Shown here piece after piece: positions 10,201 through 19,014 of a stretch of 64,000 bases of DNA. Positions within the stretch are counted from its first letter, which is position 1; each line of letters starts with the position of its first letter. The stretch is from Deinococcus sp. JMULE3 (GTDB taxonomy: Bacteria; Deinococcota; Deinococci; Deinococcales; Deinococcaceae), in contig NZ_SGWE01000004.1 in NCBI RefSeq assembly GCF_013337115.1, positions 1 to 64,000 of the forward strand, given 5' to 3'. The notes under the pieces were generated by a model that made no database searches, had not been told where the DNA came from, and saw nothing but the letters and a program-made list of their open reading frames with translations. The position numbers were made by a program, and so were the translations under genes.

Positions 10201-10313
10201 CACGCGTCCCGCGCCACGCCGTCCACCGTCACCTGCACCTGCGCCCCCCGCCCCGCGCGGGTCGGACCCACCGTGGACCGGATCACGTCGCTGCTGAAGT
10301 CGTTCTGCCCCAT
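7254..10313 (-). CDS. Molybdopterin formate dehydrogenase, catalytic subunit (ForE/FdhA type)
   Basis: This is a 1019-residue multidomain enzyme that oxidises formate to CO2. In order: a plant-type [2Fe-2S] domain (CDTCAVEIDG), a His/Cys cluster segment (YCTVCDNNNGNC), two [4Fe-4S] motifs (CILCGRCVEAC and CVSCGHCVTVCPC), another [4Fe-4S] site (CTYCGVGCSFDV), then the bis-MGD domains. The catalytic position reads SRYCQSPASKGL: cysteine in place of selenocysteine, with Gln where NAD-linked enzymes have His. The same Cys-Gln pair is seen in Bacillus YjgC. The start at 10313 is chosen over an upstream GTG because GGGAGG precedes it and the promoter lies at 10339-10344. The partners downstream are DUF1641, fdhD and the transporter. 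Confidence 0.92.
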   Translation of the reverse strand: MGQNDFSSDVIRSTVGPTRAGRGAQVQVTVDGVARDAWLGEPLVDVINRAQVPLAQVCYHEQLGPIQTCDTCAVEIDGVVGRACGTPVRAGMVVRTQTNAARAAQRDAYDRLVANHDLYCTVCDNNNGNCTVHNTLGVLGIDHQTRPFQPKGYEKDMSNPFYRYDPDQCILCGRCVEACQNVQVNETLTIGWEMEQPRVLWDGGKPIGESSCVSCGHCVTVCPCNALQEKSMLGEAGLFTGIPLPVWNAAIDVVKGVEASAGLKPIMNVSEIESAARDRYIKKTKTVCTYCGVGCSFDVWTDERHILKVEPAHGHANGISTCVKGKFGWDYVNSTDRLTSPLIRDGDRFREATWDEALDLVSRRFTEIRDANGPDALAFVASSKASNEEAFLVQKFARQVIGTNNVDNCSRYCQSPASKGLSLTVGIGGDSGTIKDIENASLVITVGSNTAESHPVLATRVKRSQKLGRTRVIVFDIREHELARRADEFHRPNPGTDFVWLAAVSKFILDHGLEDKDFLRERVNGLDEFRASIEEYTLERAERETGLSAATLEALARRIASEDRVCILWAMGVTQQCGGTDTSAAISNLLLITGNYGRLGTGAYPLRGHNNVQGASDMGAQPDAVSGYQKVDDPFAVQRHEREWGVTLRPERGLDNTQMIDAALDGKLKAMWLTGEEMSLTDANANHLQEGFEALEFLVVQDLYFTNTARFADVILPAAASLEKEGTFTNTERRIQRLYEVMPPLKGTKPDWQIYTAVAERMGHRWGYTHPAQIMDEIARLTPFFAGVNYDRLEGYDTLCWPVAEDGTDQPLLYTERFNFPDGKARLYAGEYRPRQHTPDDTFDLHLNSGRMLEHFHEGNMTFRVAGITEKTPDAFVEISPELAAERNVQSGQWARLVSEYGAVRLQVLVTGRVSGNQVFVPMNARKAEDAVNRLTGSGGDATTNTPAYKDTRVRLELLHDVGPNPLPASNPRWGHPTPQDGVEVERKWARPDYVFPGGLLPMHGDSLNARADALGADD

Positions 10314-10338
10314 ATGGCCTCCCTCGGATTCACCCGCG

Positions 10339-10344
10339 AGTATA
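10339..10344 (-). promoter_or_regulatory. -10 box of the formate dehydrogenase operon
   Basis: On the minus strand this reads TATACT. Transcription from here would give a leader of about 20 bases that includes the GGGAGG site of the first gene. Confidence 0.55.
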
Positions 10345-10378
10345 GGCCCGCCCCCCGCGCCCACACGTCATCCGGCCT

Positions 10379-10395
10379 GCATGAAGAATTCATGC
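10379..10395. promoter_or_regulatory. Palindrome upstream of the formate dehydrogenase promoter
   Basis: The sequence GCATGAA-GAA-TTCATGC has perfect 7-base arms. Its centre is about 45 bases upstream of the TATACT box, where an activator or repressor could bind. No protein is assigned. Confidence 0.4.
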
Positions 10396-10418
10396 GGAAC
10401 TCAAGAACCGGGGTGTCC

Positions 10419-11342
10419 CTACAGGACCAGCACGCCGTGATGCTTGGCCTTCTCCTGCGGCTCGACGTGAATGTTGATCGAGCAGTCCGGGGTCGTCTCG
10501 CGGATGGCGTCCTCCAACCGGTCGCAGATCGCATGCGCCTCCGTGACCGTCATGTCACCCGGCACCACCATGTGAAACTCGATGAACGTCAGGCTGCCCG
10601 CGTGCCGGGTGCGCAGGTCGTGCATCTCCAGCGCGCCCGCTCCCGCCTCGCTCATGGCCGCGCGGATACGGCGTTCGGACTCCGGATCGACCGCGGCGTC
10701 CATCAGGCCGCCCACGCTGTCACGCACGAGCAGCCACCCGCTCCAGAGGATGTTCAGCGCCACCAGCACCGCCAGCAGCGGGTCCAGCCAGTACAGTCCG
10801 GTCAGGCGCGCGGCCAGCACCCCGACCAGCACGCCCACGCTGGTCACCACGTCGCTCATGACGTGCCGCCCGTCGGCCAGCAGCGCCGGGGAGCGCAGCG
10901 CCCGCCCGTGCCGCAGCAGCACCGACGCCCACAGGGCGTTCAGGGCGCTGGCCCCCAGGTTCACGCCCAGGCCGACCAGCCCGGTGCCGCCCTCGGGAGC
11001 CACCGGATTCATCAGGACCGGCAGCGCCTCGCGCACGATCGCGGCGGCGGCCAGCACGATCAGCACGCCCTCGGCGACTGCGCTGAAGTACTCCGCTTTC
11101 GTGTGCCCGTACGGGTGGTTGGCGTCCGCCGGGCGGGCCGCAACCCGCAGCGCCGCAAACGCCGCGACGGCCGCCGCGACGTTGATGATGCTCTCGAGCG
11201 CGTCCGAATACAGCGCCACGCTGTCCGTGAGCAGGTACGCCAGGAACTTCAGGCCCAGGACCACCACGGCCACGAGAATGCTGCCCAGCGCCAGTCTGGA
11301 CGCACGCTGGGAGGACTGCTGGGAGGCGGAGGGGACCGTCAC
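10419..11342 (-). CDS. Cation diffusion facilitator family transporter
   Basis: This is a 307-residue metal exporter of the CDF family. About six membrane segments occupy the first 210 residues. The metal-binding signatures are SVALYSDALESIINV in helix 2, HPYGHTKAEYF in the first cytoplasmic loop and DGRHVMSDVVTSVGV in helix 5. The remainder is the cytoplasmic dimerisation domain ending in HVEPQEKAKHHGVLVL. Metal specificity (Zn, Mn, Fe or Co) cannot be read with confidence. The GTG start at 11342 has the leaderless hexamer TACGCT at 11349-11354. It is upstream of the formate operon on the same strand, but the latter has its own promoter. Confidence 0.9.
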   Translation of the reverse strand: MTVPSASQQSSQRASRLALGSILVAVVVLGLKFLAYLLTDSVALYSDALESIINVAAAVAAFAALRVAARPADANHPYGHTKAEYFSAVAEGVLIVLAAAAIVREALPVLMNPVAPEGGTGLVGLGVNLGASALNALWASVLLRHGRALRSPALLADGRHVMSDVVTSVGVLVGVLAARLTGLYWLDPLLAVLVALNILWSGWLLVRDSVGGLMDAAVDPESERRIRAAMSEAGAGALEMHDLRTRHAGSLTFIEFHMVVPGDMTVTEAHAICDRLEDAIRETTPDCSINIHVEPQEKAKHHGVLVL

Positions 11343-11439
11343 CGCCGGAGCGTAGCAGGGTTAGGTGCGCCGAACACCGTGCCCCGCGCAGGGACAGCAG
11401 TCCACCCCGCCATTCTGTCCAGTGCAGAACGGCGCCTGA

Positions 11440-11445
11440 TACAAT
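11440..11445 (+). promoter_or_regulatory. Leaderless -10 hexamer of uvrD
   Basis: TACAAT is separated by 6 bases from GTG 11452 and so fixes GTG as the start codon. Confidence 0.6.
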
Positions 11446-11451
11446 CGTTCG

Positions 11452-13668
11452 GTGACCGCGCCCGACCTCCTCGCCCAGCTCAACCCCACCCAGGCCCAGG
11501 CCGCCGACCACTACACCGGCCCGGCCCTGGTCATCGCGGGCGCCGGCAGCGGCAAGACCCGCACCCTCATCTACCGCATCGCCCACCTGATTGGGCACTA
11601 CGGCGTGAACCCCGGCGAGATCCTCGCCGTGACCTTCACCAACAAGGCCGCCGCCGAGATGCGCGAACGCGCCAGTCACCTCATCGACGGCGCGGACAAA
11701 CTCTGGATGAGCACCTTCCACTCCGCCGGGGTGCGCATCCTGCGCGCCTACGGAGAACACATAGGACTCAGGCGCGGCTTCGTCATCTACGACGACGACG
11801 ACCAGCTCGACATCCTCAAGGAAGTCATGGGCAGTGTGCCCGGCATCGGCCCCGACACCAACCCCCGCGTGCTGCGCGGCATCCTCGACCGAGCCAAGAG
11901 CAACCTCCTGACCCCCGAAGACCTCTCCCGCAGCGGCGAACCGTACATCAGCGGCGTCCCCCGCGAGGCCGCCGCCGAGGTGTACCGCCGCTACGAGGGG
12001 CGCAAGAAAGGCCAGAACGCCATCGACTTCGGCGACCTCATCACCGAGACCGTCCGCCTCTTCCAGGAGGTGCCTGCCGTCCTGAACGCCGTGCAGAACC
12101 GCGCAAAATTCATCCACGTCGACGAATACCAGGACACCAACAAGGCCCAGTACGAACTGACCCGCCTGCTCGCCAGCCGCGACCGCAACCTCCTCGTCGT
12201 CGGGGATCCAGACCAGTCGATCTATAAATTTAGAGGCGCGGACATCCAGAACATCCTCGACTTCCAGAAGGACTACCGTGACGCGAAGGTGTACCTGCTG
12301 GAACACAACTACCGCTCCAGCGCCCGCGTGCTGACCATCGCCAATAAGCTGATCGAGAACAACGCGGAACGGCTCGACAAGACCCTGAAAGCCGTCAAGG
12401 AGGACGGGCATCCGGTCGTGTTCCACCGCGCGACCGACCACCGCGCGGAGGGGGATTTCGTCGCGGAGTGGATCACGCGCCTGCACAGCCTGGAGGGCCG
12501 GAAGTTCAGCGAGATGGCGATCCTGTACCGCACGAACGCCCAGTCGCGCGTGCTGGAGGAATCGCTGCGGCGCGTGCAGATCCCCGCGAAGATCGTGGGC
12601 GGCGTGGGCTTCTACGACCGCCGCGAGATCAGGGACATCCTCGCGTACGCCCGGCTGGCCATCAACCCCAGTGACGACGTGGCGCTCCGCCGGATCATCG
12701 GGCGGCCCAAGCGCGGCATCGGCGACACGGCGATGATCAAGCTGATGGACTGGGCCCGTGCGAACGGCACGAGCGTCCTGACCGCCTGCGCGAACGCCGA
12801 GCAGGCCCGCATCCTCGACCGCGGCGCGGCCCGCCCCGTGGAGTTCGCCGCGCTGATGGAGGCCATGGCGGACGCCGCCGAGAACTACGAACCCGCGCCG
12901 TTCCTGCGCTTCGTGATCGAGACGAGCGGGTACCTCGACCTGCTGCGCCAGGAGGGGCAGGAGGGACAGGTGCGCATGGAGAACCTGGACGAACTCATCA
13001 ACGCCGCGCAGGAATGGGCGCAGGAACACGACGGCACCATCGCCGACTTCCTGGATGACGCGGCGCTGCTGTCCAGCGTGGACGACATGCGCACCAAGAC
13101 CGAGAACAAGGGTGCCCCGGAGGACGCCGTCACGCTGATGACCATGCACAACGCCAAGGGCCTGGAATTCCCCGTGGTGTTCATCGTCGGCACGGAGGAG
13201 GGCCTGCTGCCCAGCAAGGGCGCGCTGGTCGAGGCGGGCGGCATCGAGGAGGAACGCCGCCTGTTCTACGTGGGCATCACCCGCGCCATGGAACGCCTGT
13301 TCCTGACCGCCGCGCAGAACCGCATGCAGTTCGGCAAGACGAACGCCGCCGAGGACAGCCGCTTCCTGGAGGAGATCGAGGGGCACTTCGACACCATCGA
13401 CCCGTACGGGCAGGTCATCGAGTACCGCGCCAAGACCTGGAAACAGTACCGCCCCACCGTGCCTGCCCCCAGCGCCGTGAAGAACACCAGCCCCATGACT
13501 GCCGGGATGGCCTTCCGGGGCGGCGAGAAGGTCAGGCATCCCAAGTTCGGCGAGGGACAGGTGCTGGCCGTCGCGGGCGTCGGCGACCGGCAGGAGGTCA
13601 CCGTGCACTTCCCCTCGGCGGGCACCAAGAAGCTCCTCGTGAAGTTCGCGAACCTCAGCCCCGCCTGA
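11452..13668 (+). CDS. uvrD: DNA helicase UvrD/PcrA
   Basis: This is a 738-residue superfamily 1A helicase for nucleotide excision and mismatch repair. Motifs in order: Q motif region LNPTQAQA, Walker A AGAGSGKTRTL, motif Ia TFTNKAAAEM, Walker B VDEYQDTNKAQYEL, motif III GDPDQSIYKFRGA, motif V TMHNAKGLEFPVVFI and motif VI RRLFYVGITRA. The C-terminal tail (VRHPKFGEGQVLAV) is the Tudor-like domain of PcrA/UvrD that contacts RNA polymerase. Length matches the family. No radiation/desiccation response palindrome was recognised upstream. Confidence 0.95.
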   Translation: MTAPDLLAQLNPTQAQAADHYTGPALVIAGAGSGKTRTLIYRIAHLIGHYGVNPGEILAVTFTNKAAAEMRERASHLIDGADKLWMSTFHSAGVRILRAYGEHIGLRRGFVIYDDDDQLDILKEVMGSVPGIGPDTNPRVLRGILDRAKSNLLTPEDLSRSGEPYISGVPREAAAEVYRRYEGRKKGQNAIDFGDLITETVRLFQEVPAVLNAVQNRAKFIHVDEYQDTNKAQYELTRLLASRDRNLLVVGDPDQSIYKFRGADIQNILDFQKDYRDAKVYLLEHNYRSSARVLTIANKLIENNAERLDKTLKAVKEDGHPVVFHRATDHRAEGDFVAEWITRLHSLEGRKFSEMAILYRTNAQSRVLEESLRRVQIPAKIVGGVGFYDRREIRDILAYARLAINPSDDVALRRIIGRPKRGIGDTAMIKLMDWARANGTSVLTACANAEQARILDRGAARPVEFAALMEAMADAAENYEPAPFLRFVIETSGYLDLLRQEGQEGQVRMENLDELINAAQEWAQEHDGTIADFLDDAALLSSVDDMRTKTENKGAPEDAVTLMTMHNAKGLEFPVVFIVGTEEGLLPSKGALVEAGGIEEERRLFYVGITRAMERLFLTAAQNRMQFGKTNAAEDSRFLEEIEGHFDTIDPYGQVIEYRAKTWKQYRPTVPAPSAVKNTSPMTAGMAFRGGEKVRHPKFGEGQVLAVAGVGDRQEVTVHFPSAGTKKLLVKFANLSPA

Positions 13669-13735
13669 AGAGCCACCGCAACTCCCAAGAATTGCGAAGA
13701 GGCGCACACCTCTGCTCACCTGTCACCATAGGCAC

Positions 13736-14935
13736 GTGAATTCACCAGAGTCCTTCCCCCCACCCGGCTCTCCGGCCCCGTGGCGCTCCACCGGGACCAT
13801 TCAGGAGTTCCTGCGGACCCTGTGGCAGTACGCGGCGTTCCGCCTGATCGTGTTCATTGCCGTCGGGGTGCTGGCCCTGCAGTTCGGCGGGTGGCTGCTG
13901 GGCCACCTCGCCAGCGTGGTCGTCACGGCGCTCGGCGCGTACGCCCTGGCATTCCTCGTGAATCCGATCCTGTCCTGGCTGGAACGCCACCGGGTGGGCC
14001 GCGCCGTCGGGGTGCTGCTGCTGATCGTCGTGCTGGCCGGGGCGCTGACCCTGCTGGGCTTCCTGGTCAGTTCGCAGCTGCGCGGCCTGATCGACGGCCT
14101 GCCGAACCTGTCCCAGAACCTCAAGGGTCTCGTGAACTCCCTGCTGGACCGCCTGGACGCCATTCCGGGCACCGGTGGCCTGAAAGCCAGCATCATGACC
14201 TACATCGACAAGCAGACCTCCAACCTCACGGAGAACACCGGTCCGCTGCTGGAACGGCTCGTGAACAGCGGCCCCGACGTGCTCGACACCCTGTCCGGAC
14301 TGGTCGGCTGGCTGGGGCAACTGGGCCTGCTCCTGACCCTCGCCATGTACTTCATGTTCGAGTACAACACCTTCGGTGCGGGCCTGCTGAAACTCTTCCC
14401 GCGCACCTGGCAACCCACCGTCCTGCAACTCGCCGAGGACGTCAGCGACAGCTTCGGCATGTACCTGCGCGGGACCGTGATCACGGCGCTCGCCTGCGCG
14501 CTGCTCGCCACGACCGGCCTGCTGATCCTGAAAGTCCCGAACGCGCTGGCGCTGGGCATCCTGAGTGCCTTCGTGAACCTCATCCCCTACGTGGGCATCG
14601 TCGTGGCGTCCATCCCGCCCATGCTGCTCGCGCTGCCGCAGGGCACCACGACCGTGCTGGAGGTCGGCGCGCTGTACTTCATCATCAACCAGCTGCTCGG
14701 GAACGTCATCGGCCCGATGGTCATGGGCCGCAGCACCAGCATCGGCCCGGCCAGCATCCTGATCGCCATCCTGGTGGGTCTGACCCTGGCAGGCGCCATG
14801 GGCGCGATCCTCGCCATTCCCTGCGCGGTTCTGCTCAAGCGCTGGACCAGCCGCTACTGGCTACGCAGCCCCCTGTACCGCGGCGTGCGGGGCGCCGCCG
14901 CTCCCGCCCGAGAGGACCTGCCCACCGAACGGTAA
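13736..14935 (+). CDS. AI-2E family transporter (PerM-like permease)
   Basis: This is a 399-residue membrane protein of the AI-2 exporter/PerM family. Two hydrophobic segments near residues 35-85, a long periplasmic-type helical region, then segments with GTVITALACALLATTGLLIL and FVNLIPYVGIVVASIPP fit the family. The LIPYVG motif is typical. Homologues include TqsA and Na+/H+ antiporters, so the substrate is open. The start is GTG 13736, with CACCAT (a one-mismatch -10 hexamer) 6 bases upstream. It is convergent with the amino-acid ABC permease; a strong shared hairpin lies between. Confidence 0.85.
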   Translation: MNSPESFPPPGSPAPWRSTGTIQEFLRTLWQYAAFRLIVFIAVGVLALQFGGWLLGHLASVVVTALGAYALAFLVNPILSWLERHRVGRAVGVLLLIVVLAGALTLLGFLVSSQLRGLIDGLPNLSQNLKGLVNSLLDRLDAIPGTGGLKASIMTYIDKQTSNLTENTGPLLERLVNSGPDVLDTLSGLVGWLGQLGLLLTLAMYFMFEYNTFGAGLLKLFPRTWQPTVLQLAEDVSDSFGMYLRGTVITALACALLATTGLLILKVPNALALGILSAFVNLIPYVGIVVASIPPMLLALPQGTTTVLEVGALYFIINQLLGNVIGPMVMGRSTSIGPASILIAILVGLTLAGAMGAILAIPCAVLLKRWTSRYWLRSPLYRGVRGAAAPAREDLPTER

Positions 14936-14940
14936 AGAAC

Positions 14941-14982
14941 AGGAAGGAGGCGCACCCAGGTTCAGGGGTGCGCCTCCTTCCT
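14941..14982. terminator. Bidirectional terminator
   Basis: A perfect 17-bp stem (AGGAAGGAGGCGCACCC and its complement) with an 8-base loop sits between the two convergent genes ending at 14935 and 14990. An A-rich left flank gives a U-rich tail on the minus strand. Confidence 0.8.
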
Positions 14983-14989
14983 TGGCTGC

Positions 14990-15787
14990 TCAGCGGCTGG
15001 CGATTTTCAGGCGGCGTTCCAGCTGATCGGTGAAGAACGTCATCACAGTCGTCAGCGCCAGGTACACGCCCGCCACGGTCGTCAGGACCGGGATGGGCAG
15101 GAAGCTCTCGGACGACACGCGCTGTCCGGCCAGCGTCAGTTCCAGCAGCGCGATGCTCGATGCCAGCGAGGAATCCTTGAGCAGCGCCACGAGGTTGTTC
15201 ACCAGGGGTGGCACCACGATCCGCAGCGCCTGCGGCAGGATCACGGTGGTCATGGTCTGCGCGCCGCTCAGGCCCAGGCTGCGGGCCGCCTCGGTCTGCC
15301 CGCGCGGCACGGCCAGAATCCCGGCGCGGATGACTTCCGCGTTGTACGCCCCGACGTTCAGGGCCAGCGCGATCACGGCCGACCAGAACTCGTTCAGCTG
15401 CACGTCGATCCCGATGCCCTTCAGGATGGGCGGCAGGGCGTTGTACACGAACAGGATCTGCACGAGCAGCGGCGTGCCGCGCACCAGCCAGATGAACAGG
15501 CTGGCGGGCGCCCGCACGATCCACAGCGCACTGGTCTTCTGGATGCCCGCCACGGTCCCCACGATCAGGCCGATCACGCCCGCCACGACCGTCAGTTGCA
15601 GGGTCATGCGGGCGCCGTCCACGAACAGGTCCGCGCGCGGCCCGATCGGGTCGGGCATCTGACGCAGGATCAGCGTGATGACCCAGAACAGGGCCAGGAA
15701 GGCGACCGCCGCCCCGCCCAGCCACAGCAGCAGCGCGCCCAGGCCCAGCGGCTGACTGGCGCGGGGCGCAGGAGTTTTGGCGGTCAT
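14990..15787 (-). CDS. Amino-acid ABC transporter permease
   Basis: This is a 265-residue inner membrane subunit of a polar amino-acid importer (HisM/GlnP type). Hydrophobic segments and the EAA loop (EAARSLGLSGAQTMTTVILPQALRIV, about residues 160-185) are clear, as is the start of the domain, MTLQLTVVAGVIGLIVGTVAG. The start at ATG 15787 is preferred over an upstream ATG at 15856 because GGAG lies 7 bases before it and the extra residues look non-coding. It follows the binding-protein gene by 173 bases on the same strand. No ATPase gene accompanies it. Confidence 0.9.
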   Translation of the reverse strand: MTAKTPAPRASQPLGLGALLLWLGGAAVAFLALFWVITLILRQMPDPIGPRADLFVDGARMTLQLTVVAGVIGLIVGTVAGIQKTSALWIVRAPASLFIWLVRGTPLLVQILFVYNALPPILKGIGIDVQLNEFWSAVIALALNVGAYNAEVIRAGILAVPRGQTEAARSLGLSGAQTMTTVILPQALRIVVPPLVNNLVALLKDSSLASSIALLELTLAGQRVSSESFLPIPVLTTVAGVYLALTTVMTFFTDQLERRLKIASR

Positions 15788-15914
15788 GCCTGTCTCCGGG
15801 ACAGACGGACAGGCGCGGAAAGAGAACCGTGTTGCATTTGCAGGATTGTGCCACACTCCGCGCGGCGCGACCCGACCCTGACTGGGGTGACCCTTATCAT
15901 CCGGCCCAGCGGGA

Positions 15915-15947
15915 CGCGCCCCGCACCGGTCAGGGTGACGGGGCGCG
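15915..15947 (-). terminator. Hairpin between binding-protein and permease genes
   Basis: The arms CGCGCCCCG and CGGGGCGCG lie just after the binding-protein stop, without a T run. It may lower read-through into the permease gene, as is common after abundant binding proteins. Confidence 0.4.
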
Positions 15948-15960
15948 CTTCACGAGGAGG

Positions 15961-16713
15961 TTACTTGCAGCGGACGTCGGTGCCGAAGTACTTGCTGCTC
16001 AGCTTGGCGTAGGTGCCGTCGCTCAGGGCCCGGGCCAGCGCGGCGTTCAGTTCCTTCAGCAGACCGCTGTTGCCCTTCTTCACGGCCATGCCGATGCTCT
16101 CCTTGAACAGCAGGTCGCCCTGCACGACCTTGCCCTTCTGCGCCTTCACGAGGTCCAGACCCGTGAACTTGTCGCCCACCCAGGCGTCCACCCGGCCCGC
16201 CATCAGGGCGGCCTGCGCGTCGGTGTCCTTGGGGAAGGTCTTGACGTCCTTGATGCCGGGCACCTTGCGGGCGTTCTCCAGGTACGTCGTGCCGACCTGC
16301 ACGGCGACCGTCTTGCCTTTCAGCGCAGCGGCGGTCATGGGGCCGCCGGGTTTCGTGACGATGGCGCCGCCGGTGCAGTAGTGCGGGTTCGTGAAGTCCA
16401 CGGCCTTCTGCCGTTCGGGCGTGATGCCGTGGCTGGCGATCACGAAGTCGTAGCGGTTCTGCCCCAGGCCGATCAGCAGGTTGTCGAAAGGCTGCGTGAC
16501 CCACTGCACCTTCAGGCCCAGCTGCTTGGCCAGGGCGTTGGCGAGTTCGACCTCGAAGCCGGTCAGTTCCTTGCCCTTCAGGATGTTGAAGGGCGGGAAG
16601 GCGCCCTCGGTGGCGATCTTGATGGTGCCGGACTGTTTGATCTCGGCCCAGGTGCGGGCCTGCGCGGTCGTGAGCAGGGTCAGGGCGGCGAGGGTCAGAG
16701 CAACTTTCTTCAT
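15961..16713 (-). CDS. Amino-acid ABC transporter substrate-binding protein
   Basis: This 250-residue periplasmic binding protein belongs to the SBP_bac_3 family. The signal peptide MKKVALTLAALTLLTTAQA is followed by the mature domain, with GTIKIATEGAFPPFN and LTGFEVELANALAKQLG typical of cystine, glutamine and arginine binders. ERQKAVDFTNPHYCTGGAIV is the second family signature. The start at ATG 16713 has AAGGAGT upstream. It forms a transport unit with the permease downstream; the ligand is not evident. A MITE-like repeat lies about 120 bases upstream. Confidence 0.92.
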   Translation of the reverse strand: MKKVALTLAALTLLTTAQARTWAEIKQSGTIKIATEGAFPPFNILKGKELTGFEVELANALAKQLGLKVQWVTQPFDNLLIGLGQNRYDFVIASHGITPERQKAVDFTNPHYCTGGAIVTKPGGPMTAAALKGKTVAVQVGTTYLENARKVPGIKDVKTFPKDTDAQAALMAGRVDAWVGDKFTGLDLVKAQKGKVVQGDLLFKESIGMAVKKGNSGLLKELNAALARALSDGTYAKLSSKYFGTDVRCK

Positions 16714-16832
16714 GCGGACTCCTTGAAAGAGGCGGAACCAGGAACCGACCGGCGGCAGACGCAGGAGAAGATGACCGGCTGGAGACTGGTCCTGTGATGG
16801 GTGCTGCGATTCTACCGCACGGGCGCGCCCTC

Positions 16833-16987
16833 ATACGGATTCCGTTTGTTTCGCTGACAATCCGGAACTTCACCGGATTGCCAGCTCCACGTCCGGAACC
16901 CGTTTCTCTCCTGCTCGCTCTGCTGCGCAGCTCTGCGAGTCCGCTCGTGTTGAAAGTTTTTGCAAACCTCTCAACCGGAGTCCGTAT
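16833..16987. repeat. MITE-like element A
   Basis: This 155-bp intergenic element is bounded by inverted repeats ATACGGATTCCG (16833-16844) and CGGAGTCCGTAT (16976-16987), 11 of 12 matching. TCA precedes and follows it, overlapping the last base on each side. Inside is a perfect hairpin CAATCCGG/CCGGATTG (16858-16880) and a 20-bp core (16923-16942) identical to one in element B at 21860-21879. No open frame is present. It fills most of the 359-base gap 16714-17072, together with the terminator at 17012-17050. Confidence 0.6.
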
Positions 16988-17011
16988 CACATGAAGATGC
17001 GCTGAACGTCG

Positions 17012-17050
17012 CAGGGGCCGCGCTCCCGGAATGGGAGGGCGCGGCCCCTG
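17012..17050 (-). terminator. Terminator of the sugar ABC ATPase gene
   Basis: The 12-bp stem CAGGGGCCGCGC/GCGCGGCCCCTG lies about 23 bases after the stop of the ATPase gene. There is no strong T run. Confidence 0.55.
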
Positions 17051-17072
17051 TGGCGGCAGAGGTCAGTTCAGG

Positions 17073-18245
<1,173 letters not shown>

Positions 18246-18371
18246 GACGTGCCTACCTTTATCGCCCCTGCTCTTACCCGTGAATGGCTCCGCACCGCTG
18301 AGGTGAGGAATGATCGGGTAACCGGGGTACGTGAATGAATCCCAGGTGTCCGTTGACGCCGCGCTGACGTG

Positions 18372-18377
18372 CTCAGC
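18372..18377 (-). promoter_or_regulatory. Candidate -10 box of the sugar ABC ATPase gene
   Basis: The minus strand reads TATGCT. The leader to ATG 18245 would be about 120 bases. No recognised riboswitch was seen in it. Confidence 0.35.
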
Positions 18378-18463
18378 ATACCACGCGTGCCCGGCGCGGG
18401 GAATGCCACCCACACGCTGAAATCCAGACATGCGCTGCACTGCCCAGACATGCGCTGCGCAAA

Positions 18464-18508
18464 GGAGAGGCGGCCCGCGTGAGTCGCCTCTCCGCGCGCC
18501 GCCTCTCC
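18464..18508 (-). terminator. Terminator after cytidine deaminase
   Basis: GGAGAGGCGGC (18464-18474) can pair with GCCGCCTCTCC (18498-18508) or, over 9 bases, with the nearer CGCCTCTCC (18485-18493). On the minus strand the stem is followed by TTT. A direct repeat of CAGACATGCGCTGC lies just beyond. Confidence 0.55.
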
Positions 18509-18521
18509 ATTGCCAACGACG

Positions 18522-19014
18522 TTACGCCGTGCCGACGTCGTGCCCGTCGTCGCGCTGCTCCAGGCGGAAGCCGTGCGGCAGGAAGTCCCGCACGTACCCG
18601 CTGATGATGTCCCCGTGCTGGTTCACGCACACGACGCGGGCGTCCGGCGCGAACTCGAACAGCACCTGACGGCACGCGCCGCACGGACTGGCGGGCGGGG
18701 TCGCCTCGGAGTACACGACGAAACCACAACCATCGCAGCGCGGGCGGGGTCGCCTCGGAGTACACGACGATATCGGTGAATTCGCGTTCACCGGCGGTCG
18801 CCATGGCCTGCACGGCGCTCTGCTCGGCGCAGCGGCCCAGGCCGTAGCTGGCGTTCTCGACGTTCGCGCCGAAGTACACGCGGCCGTCACGGGTGCGCAG
18901 CGCCGAACCGACGTGGAACTTGCTGTACGGCGCGTACGCCTGCCTGAAGGCGGCCTTGGCCCCTTCGAGCAGTTGCGGGTCAGGGGTGAGGTTCAGGGGG
19001 TTGGTGTTACTCAT
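18522..19014 (-). pseudogene. cdd: Cytidine deaminase, frameshifted by an internal duplication
   Basis: Cytidine deaminase salvages cytidine to uridine. The N-terminal half from ATG 19014 is normal and holds the first zinc motif (NVENASYGLGRCAEQSA). The second zinc motif (SPCGACRQVLFEF) and the C-terminus ending HDVGTA lie in another frame. Between them a 31-base sequence occurs twice (18691-18721 and 18740-18770), offset by 49 bases, which is not a multiple of three. Removing one repeat unit restores a normal deaminase of about 147 residues. As written, neither half has a full active site. The gene overlaps the CNNM protein's stop by 8 bases, so the two form an operon. Confidence 0.88.
18691..18770. 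repeat. 31-bp direct repeat with 18-bp spacer inside cdd
   Basis: Two perfect copies at 18691-18721 and 18740-18770 encode VVYSEATPPA twice. The spacer 18722-18739 (AACCACAACCATCGCAGC) is not explained by the deaminase reading frame. Confidence 0.9.

Noticed and set aside
6798..12227. Very long open frame opposite the formate dehydrogenase and CDF genes
   Set aside because: It is the antisense shadow of high-GC codon use: His/Arg/Ala-rich, no domains, and it runs across several real genes on both strands.
18353..18382. Plus-strand promoter-like TTGACG and CATACC with 18-base spacing
   Set aside because: It points into the terminator and 3' end of cdd; no plus-strand gene follows. The complementary TATGCT suits the ABC ATPase gene better.
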